Assembly (NCBI RefSeq): GCF_000024965.1 | Contig: NC_013530.1 | Coordinates: 2,294,001-2,358,000, forward strand | Length of the DNA stretch: 64,000 nt | Direction: 5' to 3' | Source of the DNA: Xylanimonas cellulosilytica DSM 15894 | Lineage (GTDB): Bacteria > Actinomycetota > Actinomycetes > Actinomycetales > Cellulomonadaceae | Shown: piece by piece, positions 14,345-22,845 of the stretch | How the letters are laid out: the number at the start of each line of letters is the position of its first letter | How positions within the stretch are numbered: the first letter of the stretch is position 1 | Notes under the pieces: generated by a model | Told to the model about the DNA's origin: nothing | The model's input: only the letters and a program-made list of their open reading frames with translations | Databases searched by the model: none | Position numbers and translations under genes: made by a program

Positions 14345-15787
14345 GTGCCTTCCACCACTGCACGCTCCGGCGTCGGGCTGCGTTCCGAGCGTGGCCCGAT
14401 CCTGCTGTCCCTGATGCTCTCGACGGCGCTGGTCGCCCTCGACGCCACGATCATCGCGACGGCGGCCTCGACCATCGTGCGCGAGCTGGGCTCGTTCCAG
14501 CGGCTGCCGTGGCTGTTCTCGAGCTTCCTGCTCGCGCAGGCGGTCAGCACGCCGGTGTTCGGGCGGCTGGCCGACATCGTGGGTCGCAAGCGGCTCATGC
14601 TCGTGGGGATCGGCCTGTTCTTCGTGGGCTCTGCCGTGGCGGGTGCCGCGCCGAGCATGGGCGTGCTCATCGCGGGGCGAGCGCTGCAGGGCCTGGGCGC
14701 CGGGGCCGTGATGCCGGTGTCGATGACGATCACCTCCGACATCTACACGCTGGAGGAACGCGCGAGGGCCCAGGGCTACCTCGCCTCGGTATGGGGCCTG
14801 TCGTCGGTCGTCGGCCCGACGCTCGGCGGCGTGTTCACCCAGTTCGTCTCGTGGCGGTGGATCTTCTGGGTCAACCTGCCCCTCGCCGTCGTCGCCGCCG
14901 CGATGCTGGCCCTGCGCTACCGCGAGCCACGCCAGGTCTCGCACCGCGACCCCGTCGACTACCTCGGGGCCGTGCTGCTCAGCGGGGGCAGCACGCTGCT
15001 GCTGCTCGGACTGCTCGAGGGCGGCTGGGTGAGGTACGCAGGCGCCGCCGTGCTCCTGGCCGGGTTCGTCGTGCGCGCCCGCACGGCGCGCCACCCGATC
15101 ATCGACCTGGCGATCCTGCGCCGTCGGGTCATCGGCGCCTCGACGACGGGCGCGCTGCTCATCGGCGTCATCGTCGTCGGCCTGTCCACGTACGTGCCGA
15201 TCTACGCGCAGGAGGTGCTGGGGTTCGGGGCGCTCCTCGCAGGGTTCGCGCTGGCGGCGCTGACGCTCGGCTGGCCGCTCTCCGCCGCGCAGGCCGGGCG
15301 GTTCTACCTGCGGCTCGGGTTCCGCCTCACCGCCGTGATCGGGTCGTCGCTCGTGCTGGTCGGCGCCGCGTCGATGCTGCTGCTGGGGCCGACGACGCCG
15401 CTGGCCCTCGTCGCCGTGTTCTGCTTCGTCATCGGCGCCGGGATGGGGCTGACGGCGGTGCCGACGCTGATCGCGGCACAGGAGTCGGCGCGGCCGACCG
15501 AGCGCGGCGCCGTGACCGGCACCAACATGTTCGCCCGGTCCCTCGGCATGGCGGTCGGCGTCGCCGTGCTGGGTGCGATCGTCAACGCCCACACCACGCT
15601 CGGGGCCGACGGCGCCCCGCACGGCCCCGGCATCATGACGGCGATGCGGTGGGTGTTCGGGGTGCTCGCCGCAGTGGCAGTGCTGCTGGTGGCCGCCGCG
15701 GCCGCCATGCCGAAGGACCGCGACGAGGCGGTGGCACGACGGGCCGCGGCGGCCGCCGACCCGGAGGTCGTGGAGGCCGCCGCGTAG
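14345..15787 (+). CDS. MFS drug-type exporter, DHA2/EmrB-like (14 helices)
   Basis: A 480-residue inner-membrane proton antiporter. Hallmarks are LDATIIATA in helix 1, the motif A variant GRLADIVGRKRLML, GRALQGLGAGAVMPVS (helix 4) and SSVVGPTLGGVF, the motif C region that marks antiporters. The segment WRWIFWVNLPLA is typical of the 14-helix branch. It is divergent from the FAD oxidase (104 bp between starts) and may export its product or substrate. GTG 14345 leaves a short cytoplasmic tail. Confidence 0.9.
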   Translation: MPSTTARSGVGLRSERGPILLSLMLSTALVALDATIIATAASTIVRELGSFQRLPWLFSSFLLAQAVSTPVFGRLADIVGRKRLMLVGIGLFFVGSAVAGAAPSMGVLIAGRALQGLGAGAVMPVSMTITSDIYTLEERARAQGYLASVWGLSSVVGPTLGGVFTQFVSWRWIFWVNLPLAVVAAAMLALRYREPRQVSHRDPVDYLGAVLLSGGSTLLLLGLLEGGWVRYAGAAVLLAGFVVRARTARHPIIDLAILRRRVIGASTTGALLIGVIVVGLSTYVPIYAQEVLGFGALLAGFALAALTLGWPLSAAQAGRFYLRLGFRLTAVIGSSLVLVGAASMLLLGPTTPLALVAVFCFVIGAGMGLTAVPTLIAAQESARPTERGAVTGTNMFARSLGMAVGVAVLGAIVNAHTTLGADGAPHGPGIMTAMRWVFGVLAAVAVLLVAAAAAMPKDRDEAVARRAAAAADPEVVEAAA

Positions 15788-15799
15788 CGCCCACGCTCG

Positions 15800-17857
15800 T
15801 CAGCGCGCGCGCCGGAGCACCCGCACCTCACCCGCCGGAACCTTGACCGCGCCGTCCACGGCCGCGCCGCTGAGAGCGTCCATCGCACCCGTCCCGACGG
15901 GCACCGCGGCGTCCGCGTCGGTGTGGTTGATCGCCACGGTCCACTCCGTGCCCTCGCCCACGCGGTGCAGCACCTCCACGTCCTCCGGCAGATCCGACGG
16001 CACCACACCGGCGTCGGCGTACACGCGCTGCATGAGCGGGGCCAGGGCGTCGGCGTCGAGCACCGTGGAGAGGTACCAGCCCGTCCCCGCACCGTGCGTG
16101 TGCCGCGTGATCGCGGCGTCGCCGGCGGCCGGGCCGCTCGCGTACGTGCCCACGACCTCCGCGCCGCCCAGCATGAGCGCCTCCGCCCAGACGGTCCCGG
16201 TCACGGCACCCGCCGCCTCGTCGTCGGACGACGGCGAGAGCCCGACGACGGAGAGCGACTCGCCCTCCCGGAGCGGCAGGAGCTCCTCGACCTGCACCCC
16301 GAGCGCGTCACGGAGCGGGGCCATGAACCCGCCCTCGTGCACGCGGTCGAACTCGTCGACCACGCCGGAGAAGCAGGAGACGAGCAGCGTGCCGCCACCC
16401 TCGACGTAGCGGGTCAGGTTCGCCGCGGAGGCCTGCGTGAGCAGGTACGACGCCGGGGCCACCACCAGGCGGTACGCCGACAGGTCGGACGACGGGTGCG
16501 CGAGGTCGACGGTCACGCCGTCGCGCCACAGGCGGTCGTAGAACGTCTGGATGCGCTCGCCGGCCTGAAGGTCCTCGCTGGGACGCCACTCGAGACCTTG
16601 CGCCCAGAGCGACTCCTGGTCCCACAGGATCGCGACGTCGGCCTGGGTCCGCGACCCCCGCAGCTCGCCGAGCTGCCCCAGCACCGACCCCAGGGACACG
16701 ACCTCACGCCAGATCCGGCTGTTCGTCCCGGCGTGCGGAATCATCGCCGAGTGGAACTTCTCCGCGCCGCTGCGCGAGGCACGCCACTGGAAGAACATGA
16801 TCGCGTCGGCGCCGCGCCCCAGGTGGGAGAAGGCGTTCCGCTGCTCCTCGCCGGCGCGCTTGGCCACGTTGCGCGGCTGCCAGTTCACGCCCGACGTCGA
16901 GTGCTCCAGCAGCATCCACGGCTTGCCGCCCGCGACCGAGCGCGTGAGGTCCGCGGCCAGGGCGAGGGTGACGTAGTTGCGCGGGTCGGCGGCCCACAGG
17001 TAGTGGTCGTTCGAGACGATGTCGACCTCGCGGCCCCAGGCGAACAGGTCCGTCGCAGGGCAGGCCACGGCCATGAAGTTCGTCGTGATCGGCACGGTGG
17101 AGTGCGCGCGGATCGCGTCGCGCTCCGCCACGAAGCACTCGCGCAGCATCGCGTCCGTGAACCGGGCGAAGTCCAGGCGTTGCGCCGGGTTGGCGATCGA
17201 CGGCGTCGCGGCCGGCACACCGACCTCCTGCCAGTCGCCGTAGACCTGGCCCCAGAACCGTGTTCCCCAGGCCGCGTTGAGCGCGTCGAGGGTGACGTAG
17301 CGGTCCCGCAGCCAGGTCCGCCATGCACGCTGCGCGTGGGCCGAGAAGTCCTCGCCCACCGGGGCGCCGTACTCGTTGTGCACGTGCCACAGCGCGAGCG
17401 CGGGGTGCGTCCCGTAGCGCTCCGCGAGCTGGGTGGCGATGCGCACCGCGTGCCTGCGGTAGTCCGACGACGACGGGGCGGCCATGCCGCGCGAGCCGAA
17501 CCCGAGCACCGTCCCGTTCTTGGTGACGACGCGCGACTCGGGGTACTGGCGGAAGAACCACGCGGGCGGTGACGCCGTCGGGGTGCCCAGGTCCACGCGG
17601 ATGCCGTGGGAGTGCAGCAGCTCGATGAGGCGGTCCAGCCAGGCGAAGTCGAACTCGCCGTCCCGCGGCTCGAGGAGCGCCCAGCTGAAGATGCCGATGC
17701 TGACGAGGTTGACGCCCGCCTCCTTCATCAGCGCGACGTCCTGCTCCCAGACCTCCTCGGGCCACTGCTCGGGGTTGTAGTCGCCGCCGTAGCAGATGGC
17801 GTCGAGGCCGGGCAGCCAGCCGGTGTAGTCCGGGCCTGGGGAGAACGGGGTGTTCAT
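15800..17857 (-). CDS. Beta-galactosidase, glycoside hydrolase family 42
   Basis: A 685-residue cytoplasmic enzyme that cleaves terminal beta-galactosides. The GH42 TIM barrel starts at ICYGGDYNPEQWPEEVW; the acid/base Glu162 is in WHVHNEYG and the nucleophile Glu318 in WMLLEHSTSG. The trimerisation domain follows (DVAILWDQESLWA) and then a C-terminal beta domain. No signal peptide. ATG 17857 has gaggagc upstream. It is divergent from a Gan-type sugar ABC importer and LacI gene, so imported beta-galactosides such as galacto-oligosaccharides from arabinogalactan are the likely substrates. Confidence 0.95.
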   Translation of the reverse strand: MNTPFSPGPDYTGWLPGLDAICYGGDYNPEQWPEEVWEQDVALMKEAGVNLVSIGIFSWALLEPRDGEFDFAWLDRLIELLHSHGIRVDLGTPTASPPAWFFRQYPESRVVTKNGTVLGFGSRGMAAPSSSDYRRHAVRIATQLAERYGTHPALALWHVHNEYGAPVGEDFSAHAQRAWRTWLRDRYVTLDALNAAWGTRFWGQVYGDWQEVGVPAATPSIANPAQRLDFARFTDAMLRECFVAERDAIRAHSTVPITTNFMAVACPATDLFAWGREVDIVSNDHYLWAADPRNYVTLALAADLTRSVAGGKPWMLLEHSTSGVNWQPRNVAKRAGEEQRNAFSHLGRGADAIMFFQWRASRSGAEKFHSAMIPHAGTNSRIWREVVSLGSVLGQLGELRGSRTQADVAILWDQESLWAQGLEWRPSEDLQAGERIQTFYDRLWRDGVTVDLAHPSSDLSAYRLVVAPASYLLTQASAANLTRYVEGGGTLLVSCFSGVVDEFDRVHEGGFMAPLRDALGVQVEELLPLREGESLSVVGLSPSSDDEAAGAVTGTVWAEALMLGGAEVVGTYASGPAAGDAAITRHTHGAGTGWYLSTVLDADALAPLMQRVYADAGVVPSDLPEDVEVLHRVGEGTEWTVAINHTDADAAVPVGTGAMDALSGAAVDGAVKVPAGEVRVLRRAR

Positions 17858-18158
17858 GAAGCTCCTCGTCGGGTCTGGGGCACCGCGGTGTGCGCGCAAC
17901 TGTGCACGCTCCCAGCCTAGATCCCCTCGAGCACGGCTCACACCAGGAGGGCTCCCTGGCCCATCTCGAGGCGGCGGATGGCGCGACTTCACGCCGAATG
18001 TCACGAGAGCGTCACGGTGGGCACGGAACGAATCGTTTGATGCCGCCCGCTGGTGGACGGTGGTCGCACGGCCATAATCTGCCGCTGGTACTGTGCACGA
18101 TCACAGGACGGGCATCGGGGCCATGAGGGCCACGGCTCCGCTTGACGAAAGGGCAGCA
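17858..18158. promoter_or_regulatory. Divergent control region of the galactoside cluster
   Basis: This 301-bp gap holds no gene. CATAAT (18073-18078) is a likely -10 for the importer genes, without a clear -35. Just downstream, CTGTG-cacgat-CACAG (18091-18106) is a perfect inverted repeat well placed for repression; its half ctgtgcacg recurs at 17900-17908 before the GH42 gene. A second odd palindrome AACGA-a-TCGTT lies at 18027-18037. The cluster-encoded LacI protein (21812) is the natural ligand for one of these. Confidence 0.45.
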
Positions 18159-19406
18159 ATGAAGCTTCGCAAGATGTTCACGGTGGGCGCCGGAGCGACG
18201 GCGGTCGCGCTCGCGCTGACGGCGTGCGGCGGCGGCACCGACGACGCCGCGACCGACACGGGCACCTCGACCAACGGCGACTCGATCGGGTCCGAGCCGG
18301 TGACGCTCACCGTGTGGGAGTCCGCCAACGAGTCCACCGACTTCATCCGCCAGGCGGGTGAGGCGTTCACCGAGCTGTACCCGAACATCACGATCAACCC
18401 CGTCTCGGTCGAGATCGGTGACGCGGCCACGCAGATCGCGCTCGACGGCCCCGCCGGCGTCGGCCCGGACGTGTTCACGGCTCCGCACGACACCCTCGGC
18501 AACCTGCTCGAGCAGGGCATGATCCTGCCGGTGTCGAACCCCGACACCGTCAAGGCCAACGCGCTCGAGTTCGCCACGAACGCGCTGACCTCGAACGACA
18601 CCCTGTACGGCTACCCCGTCGCCGCCGAGACCTTCGCGATGTACTACAACCGGGAGCTGGTCGACGAGGTCCCGACCACGTTCGAGGAGCTCATCGAGTT
18701 CGCCACCGACTTCAACGCCGCCAACCCCGGCAAGTTCGGCTTCGTGATGGACGTCGGCAACTTCTACTACACGTTCCCGTTCATGACGATGGACGGCAAC
18801 CGCCTCTTCGGCGAGACCGGCACCAACGCCGACGAGCCCGAGGTCAACTCCGAGGCCTCCGTGGCCGGCTTCGGCTACCTCCAGCAGCTGCGTGAGATCC
18901 TGCCGGTCGCGGCCGGCGACCTCACCACCGACGCCGTCGACGGCCTGTTCGGCGCGGGCACCGCGGCCATCCACATCTCGGGCCCGTGGAACGTCGAGGC
19001 CTTCGCCAACCAGGGCATCGACTACGGCGTCGCCCCACTGTTCTCGCTGCCCGGCCAGGACACCCCGGCCATCAGCTTCTCGGGCGTCCGCACCACCTTC
19101 GTCTCGGCGTTCTCCGAGCACCCGGACGAGGCGCACGCCTTCGCCGAGTTCCTCACCACCCCGGAGATGCAGCAGCTCCGCACCGACGTCACCGGTTCGA
19201 TGAGCATCTCGACGTCGGAGATCACCTACGACAACGACGCCATCACCGGCTTCGCCGCCCAGCTCGAGCACTCGTTCGCCATGCCCTCCATCCCGCGCAT
19301 GGCCGCCGTGTGGGACGCCCTGAACGCCGCGTCCGCGAACATCTGGAACGGTGCCGACCCGCAGGCGGAGCTCGATGCCGCCACCCAGGTCATCCTCGCC
19401 GACTGA
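18159..19406 (+). CDS. Sugar ABC transporter solute-binding lipoprotein, galacto-oligosaccharide type
   Basis: A 415-residue secreted lipoprotein: signal peptide with lipobox LTAC (Cys23), a short Thr/Asp linker, and then the SBP type 1 fold (LTVWESANESTDFIRQAGEAF through ATQVILAD). The middle has typical oligosaccharide-binder text, GYPVAAETFAMYYNREL and IHISGPWN. It captures oligosaccharide outside the membrane for the two following permeases. The layout matches GanSPQ/CycB systems for arabinogalactan oligomers, and the GH42 neighbour agrees. No ATPase is encoded nearby; a shared MsiK-type ATPase elsewhere is the usual solution in actinobacteria. Confidence 0.9.
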   Translation: MKLRKMFTVGAGATAVALALTACGGGTDDAATDTGTSTNGDSIGSEPVTLTVWESANESTDFIRQAGEAFTELYPNITINPVSVEIGDAATQIALDGPAGVGPDVFTAPHDTLGNLLEQGMILPVSNPDTVKANALEFATNALTSNDTLYGYPVAAETFAMYYNRELVDEVPTTFEELIEFATDFNAANPGKFGFVMDVGNFYYTFPFMTMDGNRLFGETGTNADEPEVNSEASVAGFGYLQQLREILPVAAGDLTTDAVDGLFGAGTAAIHISGPWNVEAFANQGIDYGVAPLFSLPGQDTPAISFSGVRTTFVSAFSEHPDEAHAFAEFLTTPEMQQLRTDVTGSMSISTSEITYDNDAITGFAAQLEHSFAMPSIPRMAAVWDALNAASANIWNGADPQAELDAATQVILAD

Positions 19407-19410
19407 TGAC

Positions 19411-19502
19411 CCGGCCCCCACTGGGGGCCGGCCGACCCGGCACCTGATCGGGCGGTGGCCGCCCGGCGCGCGCACGCCGCGCCGCACGGCCACCGCCCGA
19501 TC
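19411..19502 (+). terminator. Two intra-operon hairpins after the binding-protein gene
   Basis: First hairpin: ccggccccc/gggggccgg (19411-19419 with 19423-19431, 3-base loop). Second: a 15-bp perfect stem gatcgggcggtggcc/ggccaccgcccgatc (19446-19460 with 19488-19502) that encloses a further GC stem. They likely cause partial termination or protect the upstream mRNA 3' end, so more binding protein than permease is made. Confidence 0.75.
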
Positions 19503-19567
19503 CCCGGGAGCCACCAACTTCCCCGGCCGCACCCACCGCGTGCACAACTCGACGAGGAGTCCCCGAA

Positions 19568-20923
19568 GTGACGACCCTGACCGCTGAGCAGATCGAGCGG
19601 AAGCCACCCGCCGTTCGAACCCGGCTCGTGGACCCGAAGAAGGTCCGGTTGTTGTCCCTCCTCTTCATGGGTCTGGCGCACGTCACGGTGCTGCGGGACC
19701 GCGTGAAGGGCATCGCCTTCATGCTCGTCGAGCTGGTGTTCCTCGTGACGCTGCCGACGACGCTGCGCATGATCGGCGGCCTCATCACCCTCGGCGAGGC
19801 GCAGCCGCACCTTCCGATCCGCGAACGCCCCAACTCGCTGTTCATGATGATCGACGGCGTGATGGTGCTCGCCGTGGTCGCGATCTTCGCCGCCGCCTAC
19901 GCGGTGTCCGTGCGATCGGCGTCGAAGGCCGCGCACGAGATCAACACCCGAGGCTTCCCCGACGCGAACCACAAGCGCTTCAGCGCCGTCGCCGACAGGG
20001 CGTTCCCCGTCATCGGGCTCGCGCCGACCTTCATCATGATCGCGTTCTTCGTCGTCGTGCCGCTCGTCTTCTCCGCGCTGGTCGCCTTCACGAACTACGC
20101 CGCCCCGGCGAACATCCCCCCGGCGAACACCGTCGACTGGGTCGGGCTCGAGAACTTCCGCCGCCTGTTCGGCGGCAACCAGCTCTGGGGCGGCGCCGTC
20201 GCGCGCGTCTTCACCTGGACGATCGTCTGGGCGTTCCTGGCCACGACGACGACGTACATCGGCGGCATGCTGATGGCCGTCGTGCTCAAGAACTCGCGCC
20301 TGCGGATCACCCCGCTCTTCCGCGCGATCTTCATCCTGCCCTACGCCATCCCGGGCGTGGTGTCGCTGCTGGTGTGGCGGAACATGCTCAACGGGGCCTT
20401 CGGCACGGTCAACCGCACGCTGGCCTCGCTCGGCATCACCGACGCCGCGATCCCGTGGCTCACGGACCCGAACCTCGCCCGGTTCACGATGGTCATCATC
20501 AACCTGTGGGTCGGCTTCCCCTACTTCATGCTGCTCATCACCGGCACCATGACCTCGATCCCGGCCGAGACGATCGAGGCCGCGAAGGTCGACGGCGCCT
20601 CCGACTGGCAGGTGTTCCGGCGCATCCAGATGCCCCAGATCGTCTTCCAGACGATGCCGCTGGTGATCATGAGCTTCGCCCACAACATCAACAACTTCGG
20701 CGCGGTGTTCTTCTTGACCGGTGGTGGGCCGAACGTCGGGGACTCGGTGACCACCAGTGCCGGTGCCACGGACATCATGGTGAGCTGGATCTTCAACCTC
20801 ACCGTGAACCTGCAGCAGTACCACAACGCCTCGGTGCTGGCGATCATGATCTTCCTGATCATCGCGCCGTTCGCCATCTACAACTTCCGCCGCACCAAGT
20901 CCTACAAGGAGGGTGAGCTCTAA
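19568..20923 (+). CDS. Sugar ABC permease, MalF/GanP-like
   Basis: A 451-residue inner-membrane protein with about eight helices, including an N-terminal extension with two or more extra helices (residues 25-130) like GanP of Bacillus. The EAA loop that docks the ATPase is ETIEAAKVDGASDWQVFRRI. It follows the binding-protein gene after two hairpins and overlaps the next permease by one base. The GTG start has cgaggag about 10 nt upstream. Confidence 0.92.
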   Translation: MTTLTAEQIERKPPAVRTRLVDPKKVRLLSLLFMGLAHVTVLRDRVKGIAFMLVELVFLVTLPTTLRMIGGLITLGEAQPHLPIRERPNSLFMMIDGVMVLAVVAIFAAAYAVSVRSASKAAHEINTRGFPDANHKRFSAVADRAFPVIGLAPTFIMIAFFVVVPLVFSALVAFTNYAAPANIPPANTVDWVGLENFRRLFGGNQLWGGAVARVFTWTIVWAFLATTTTYIGGMLMAVVLKNSRLRITPLFRAIFILPYAIPGVVSLLVWRNMLNGAFGTVNRTLASLGITDAAIPWLTDPNLARFTMVIINLWVGFPYFMLLITGTMTSIPAETIEAAKVDGASDWQVFRRIQMPQIVFQTMPLVIMSFAHNINNFGAVFFLTGGGPNVGDSVTTSAGATDIMVSWIFNLTVNLQQYHNASVLAIMIFLIIAPFAIYNFRRTKSYKEGEL

Positions 20924-21810
20924 TGGCGACGACGACGTCCGTGCGCAGCGCCCAGAACGAGATCGACGTCCGGAAGTCGACCCGCAACCAGCGCATCAAC
21001 AGCGGCGCGATCCTGTTCGTGCTCGTCACGGTCTCGATCGTGGTGCTGTGGCCGATCGTGCACATGCTCGCCGCAGCCTTCACTCCCGGCCAGTCCATCG
21101 CACAGATGCCCGTGGTGCCCTTCACGGCGGGCCTGACGACGGACCACTTCGTGCACCTGTTCCAGAACACGAACTACCTGCTGTGGTTCAAGAACACGTT
21201 CATCATCGCGGCGGCGACGGCGATCGGCACGCTCGTCCTCGCCTCGCTGGGCGCCTACGTGTTCAGCCGGTTCACGTTCACGTTCAAGAAGTCGTTCATG
21301 ATGAGCCTGCTCATCCTCAACGTCTTCCCGTCGTTCGTGGGCATGGTCGCGATCTTCGTGATCCTGCTGCGCATCGGTGGCCTGGACACCCTGTGGGGCC
21401 TCGTGCTGGTCTACCTGGCCGGCAACCTGCCCTTCACCACCTGGATGGTGAAGTCCTACATGGACAACGTGCCGCGAGAGCTCGACGAGGCCGCCCGCAT
21501 CGACGGCGCCTCCTCGTTCCGCATCTGGGCGCGTATCATCGTCCCGGTGTGCAAGCCCATCCTGGTGTTCCTCGGCATCACCAGCTTCGTGACACCGTGG
21601 ATGGACTTCATCTTCCCGCGCATGGTGCTGCGGTCCCCGGAGAACCAGACGATCGCGCTCGGCCTGTTCTCGTTCGTGACCGACCGGAACAACTTCTTCA
21701 CGACGTTCGCGGCCGGGTCGCTCATCGTGGCCGTCCCCTTCATCATCTTCTTCATCCTGACGCAGAAGATGCTCGTCTCCTCGCTCGCGGGCGCGGCAGT
21801 CAAGGGCTGA
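20923..21810 (+). CDS. Sugar ABC permease, MalG/GanQ-like
   Basis: A 295-residue inner-membrane protein of six helices. The EAA motif is RELDEAARIDGASSFRIW, followed by IIVPVCKPIL. It pairs with the preceding permease to form the channel. ATG 20923 shares its A with the upstream TAA, implying translational coupling. The next gene begins 2 bases after its stop. Confidence 0.93.
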   Translation: MATTTSVRSAQNEIDVRKSTRNQRINSGAILFVLVTVSIVVLWPIVHMLAAAFTPGQSIAQMPVVPFTAGLTTDHFVHLFQNTNYLLWFKNTFIIAAATAIGTLVLASLGAYVFSRFTFTFKKSFMMSLLILNVFPSFVGMVAIFVILLRIGGLDTLWGLVLVYLAGNLPFTTWMVKSYMDNVPRELDEAARIDGASSFRIWARIIVPVCKPILVFLGITSFVTPWMDFIFPRMVLRSPENQTIALGLFSFVTDRNNFFTTFAAGSLIVAVPFIIFFILTQKMLVSSLAGAAVKG

Positions 21811-21811
21811 C

Positions 21812-22828
21812 ATGACGAACCCAGGCGGCGGCGGGCGGCGGCCCACCATCAAGGACGTGGCCGCCGCCGCCGGGACCTCACGAGGCACGGTCTCCCGGGT
21901 GCTCAACGGCGGGCACTGGGTCTCGCCGCAGGCCCGCGCCGCGGTGGAGTCTGCGATCAGGTCGACCGGGTACCGGGCGAACCCGCACGCTCGCTCCCTC
22001 GCGTCCGGCCGGTCGGGTTCGATCGCGTTCCTGCTCACGGAGCAGCAGCACCGCCTGTTCGAGGACCCCGTCTTCTCGCTGCTGCTGCGCGGCACGACGG
22101 CGTCGGCATCGGCGGTCGGCCTGCAGATGGTGATGCTCCTCGCGCAGGAGGACGCCGACAAGACGCGTGTCGTGGAGTATGCGGCGGCCGGGCATGTCGA
22201 CGGCGTGATGCTCATCAGCCGGCATCGAGGCGACACGATGCTCACCGACCTGCTCCAGCAGGGGGTGCCCACGGTGACGCTCGGCGTCCCCCTCGACCTC
22301 GAGGGTCAGGTCTCGACGGCGTCCGCGGACGATCGTGTCGGCGGACGCCGGGCCACCGAGCATCTGCTGCACACCGGGCGGCGCAGGATCGCCACGATCA
22401 CCGGCCCGATGGACACCCCGGGCGGGGCGTTGCGCCTTGCGGGCTACCGCGACGCGCTCGGCGACGACTTCGACGAGTCCCTGGTGGCGCACGGCGACTA
22501 CCTCGTGCCGTCCGGGCGTGCCGGCATGACGGCGCTGCTCGACCGCGCCGAGGACATCGACGGCGTGTTCGCCCACAACGACCTCATGGCGATCGGTGCC
22601 ATCGAGGCGCTGCACGACCGTGGCCGACGGGTGCCCGACGACGTCGGGGTCATCGGGTTCGACGACTCGGGGCTCGCCGAGCAGTCCAGCCCCACGCTCA
22701 CGACGATGCGCCAGCCCTTCGACCGGCTCAGCGCGGAGATGGTGCGCCTGCTGATGGAAGCCATCGAGGGTGCGCCGCCCGCGACGGTGATGCTGCCGGC
22801 CACGCTGATCGAACGGGAGAGCGCCTGA
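21812..22828 (+). CDS. LacI-family regulator of the galactoside cluster
   Basis: A 338-residue repressor. The N-terminal helix-turn-helix reads IKDVAAAAGTSRGTVSRVLN (residues 13-32), with a hinge helix near ANPHARSLASG, then a periplasmic-binding-protein-like effector domain ending VIGFDDSGLAEQSSPTLTT. It is last in the importer operon, 2 bp after the permease. The effector is probably a galactoside. Its targets are likely the inverted repeats between GH42 and the binding-protein gene. It converges on dnaG with a 17-bp gap. Confidence 0.92.
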   Translation: MTNPGGGGRRPTIKDVAAAAGTSRGTVSRVLNGGHWVSPQARAAVESAIRSTGYRANPHARSLASGRSGSIAFLLTEQQHRLFEDPVFSLLLRGTTASASAVGLQMVMLLAQEDADKTRVVEYAAAGHVDGVMLISRHRGDTMLTDLLQQGVPTVTLGVPLDLEGQVSTASADDRVGGRRATEHLLHTGRRRIATITGPMDTPGGALRLAGYRDALGDDFDESLVAHGDYLVPSGRAGMTALLDRAEDIDGVFAHNDLMAIGAIEALHDRGRRVPDDVGVIGFDDSGLAEQSSPTLTTMRQPFDRLSAEMVRLLMEAIEGAPPATVMLPATLIERESA

Positions 22829-22845
22829 GAGGGCGCCGTCCCCGG

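Noticed and set aside
14285-15622. A 445-codon minus-strand frame over the MFS gene
   Set aside because: The translation is an Arg/Glu/Gln/His-rich shadow of membrane codons.
18012-19607. A 531-codon minus-strand frame over the binding-protein gene
   Set aside because: Shadow frame; the plus strand has signal peptide, lipobox and SBP motifs.
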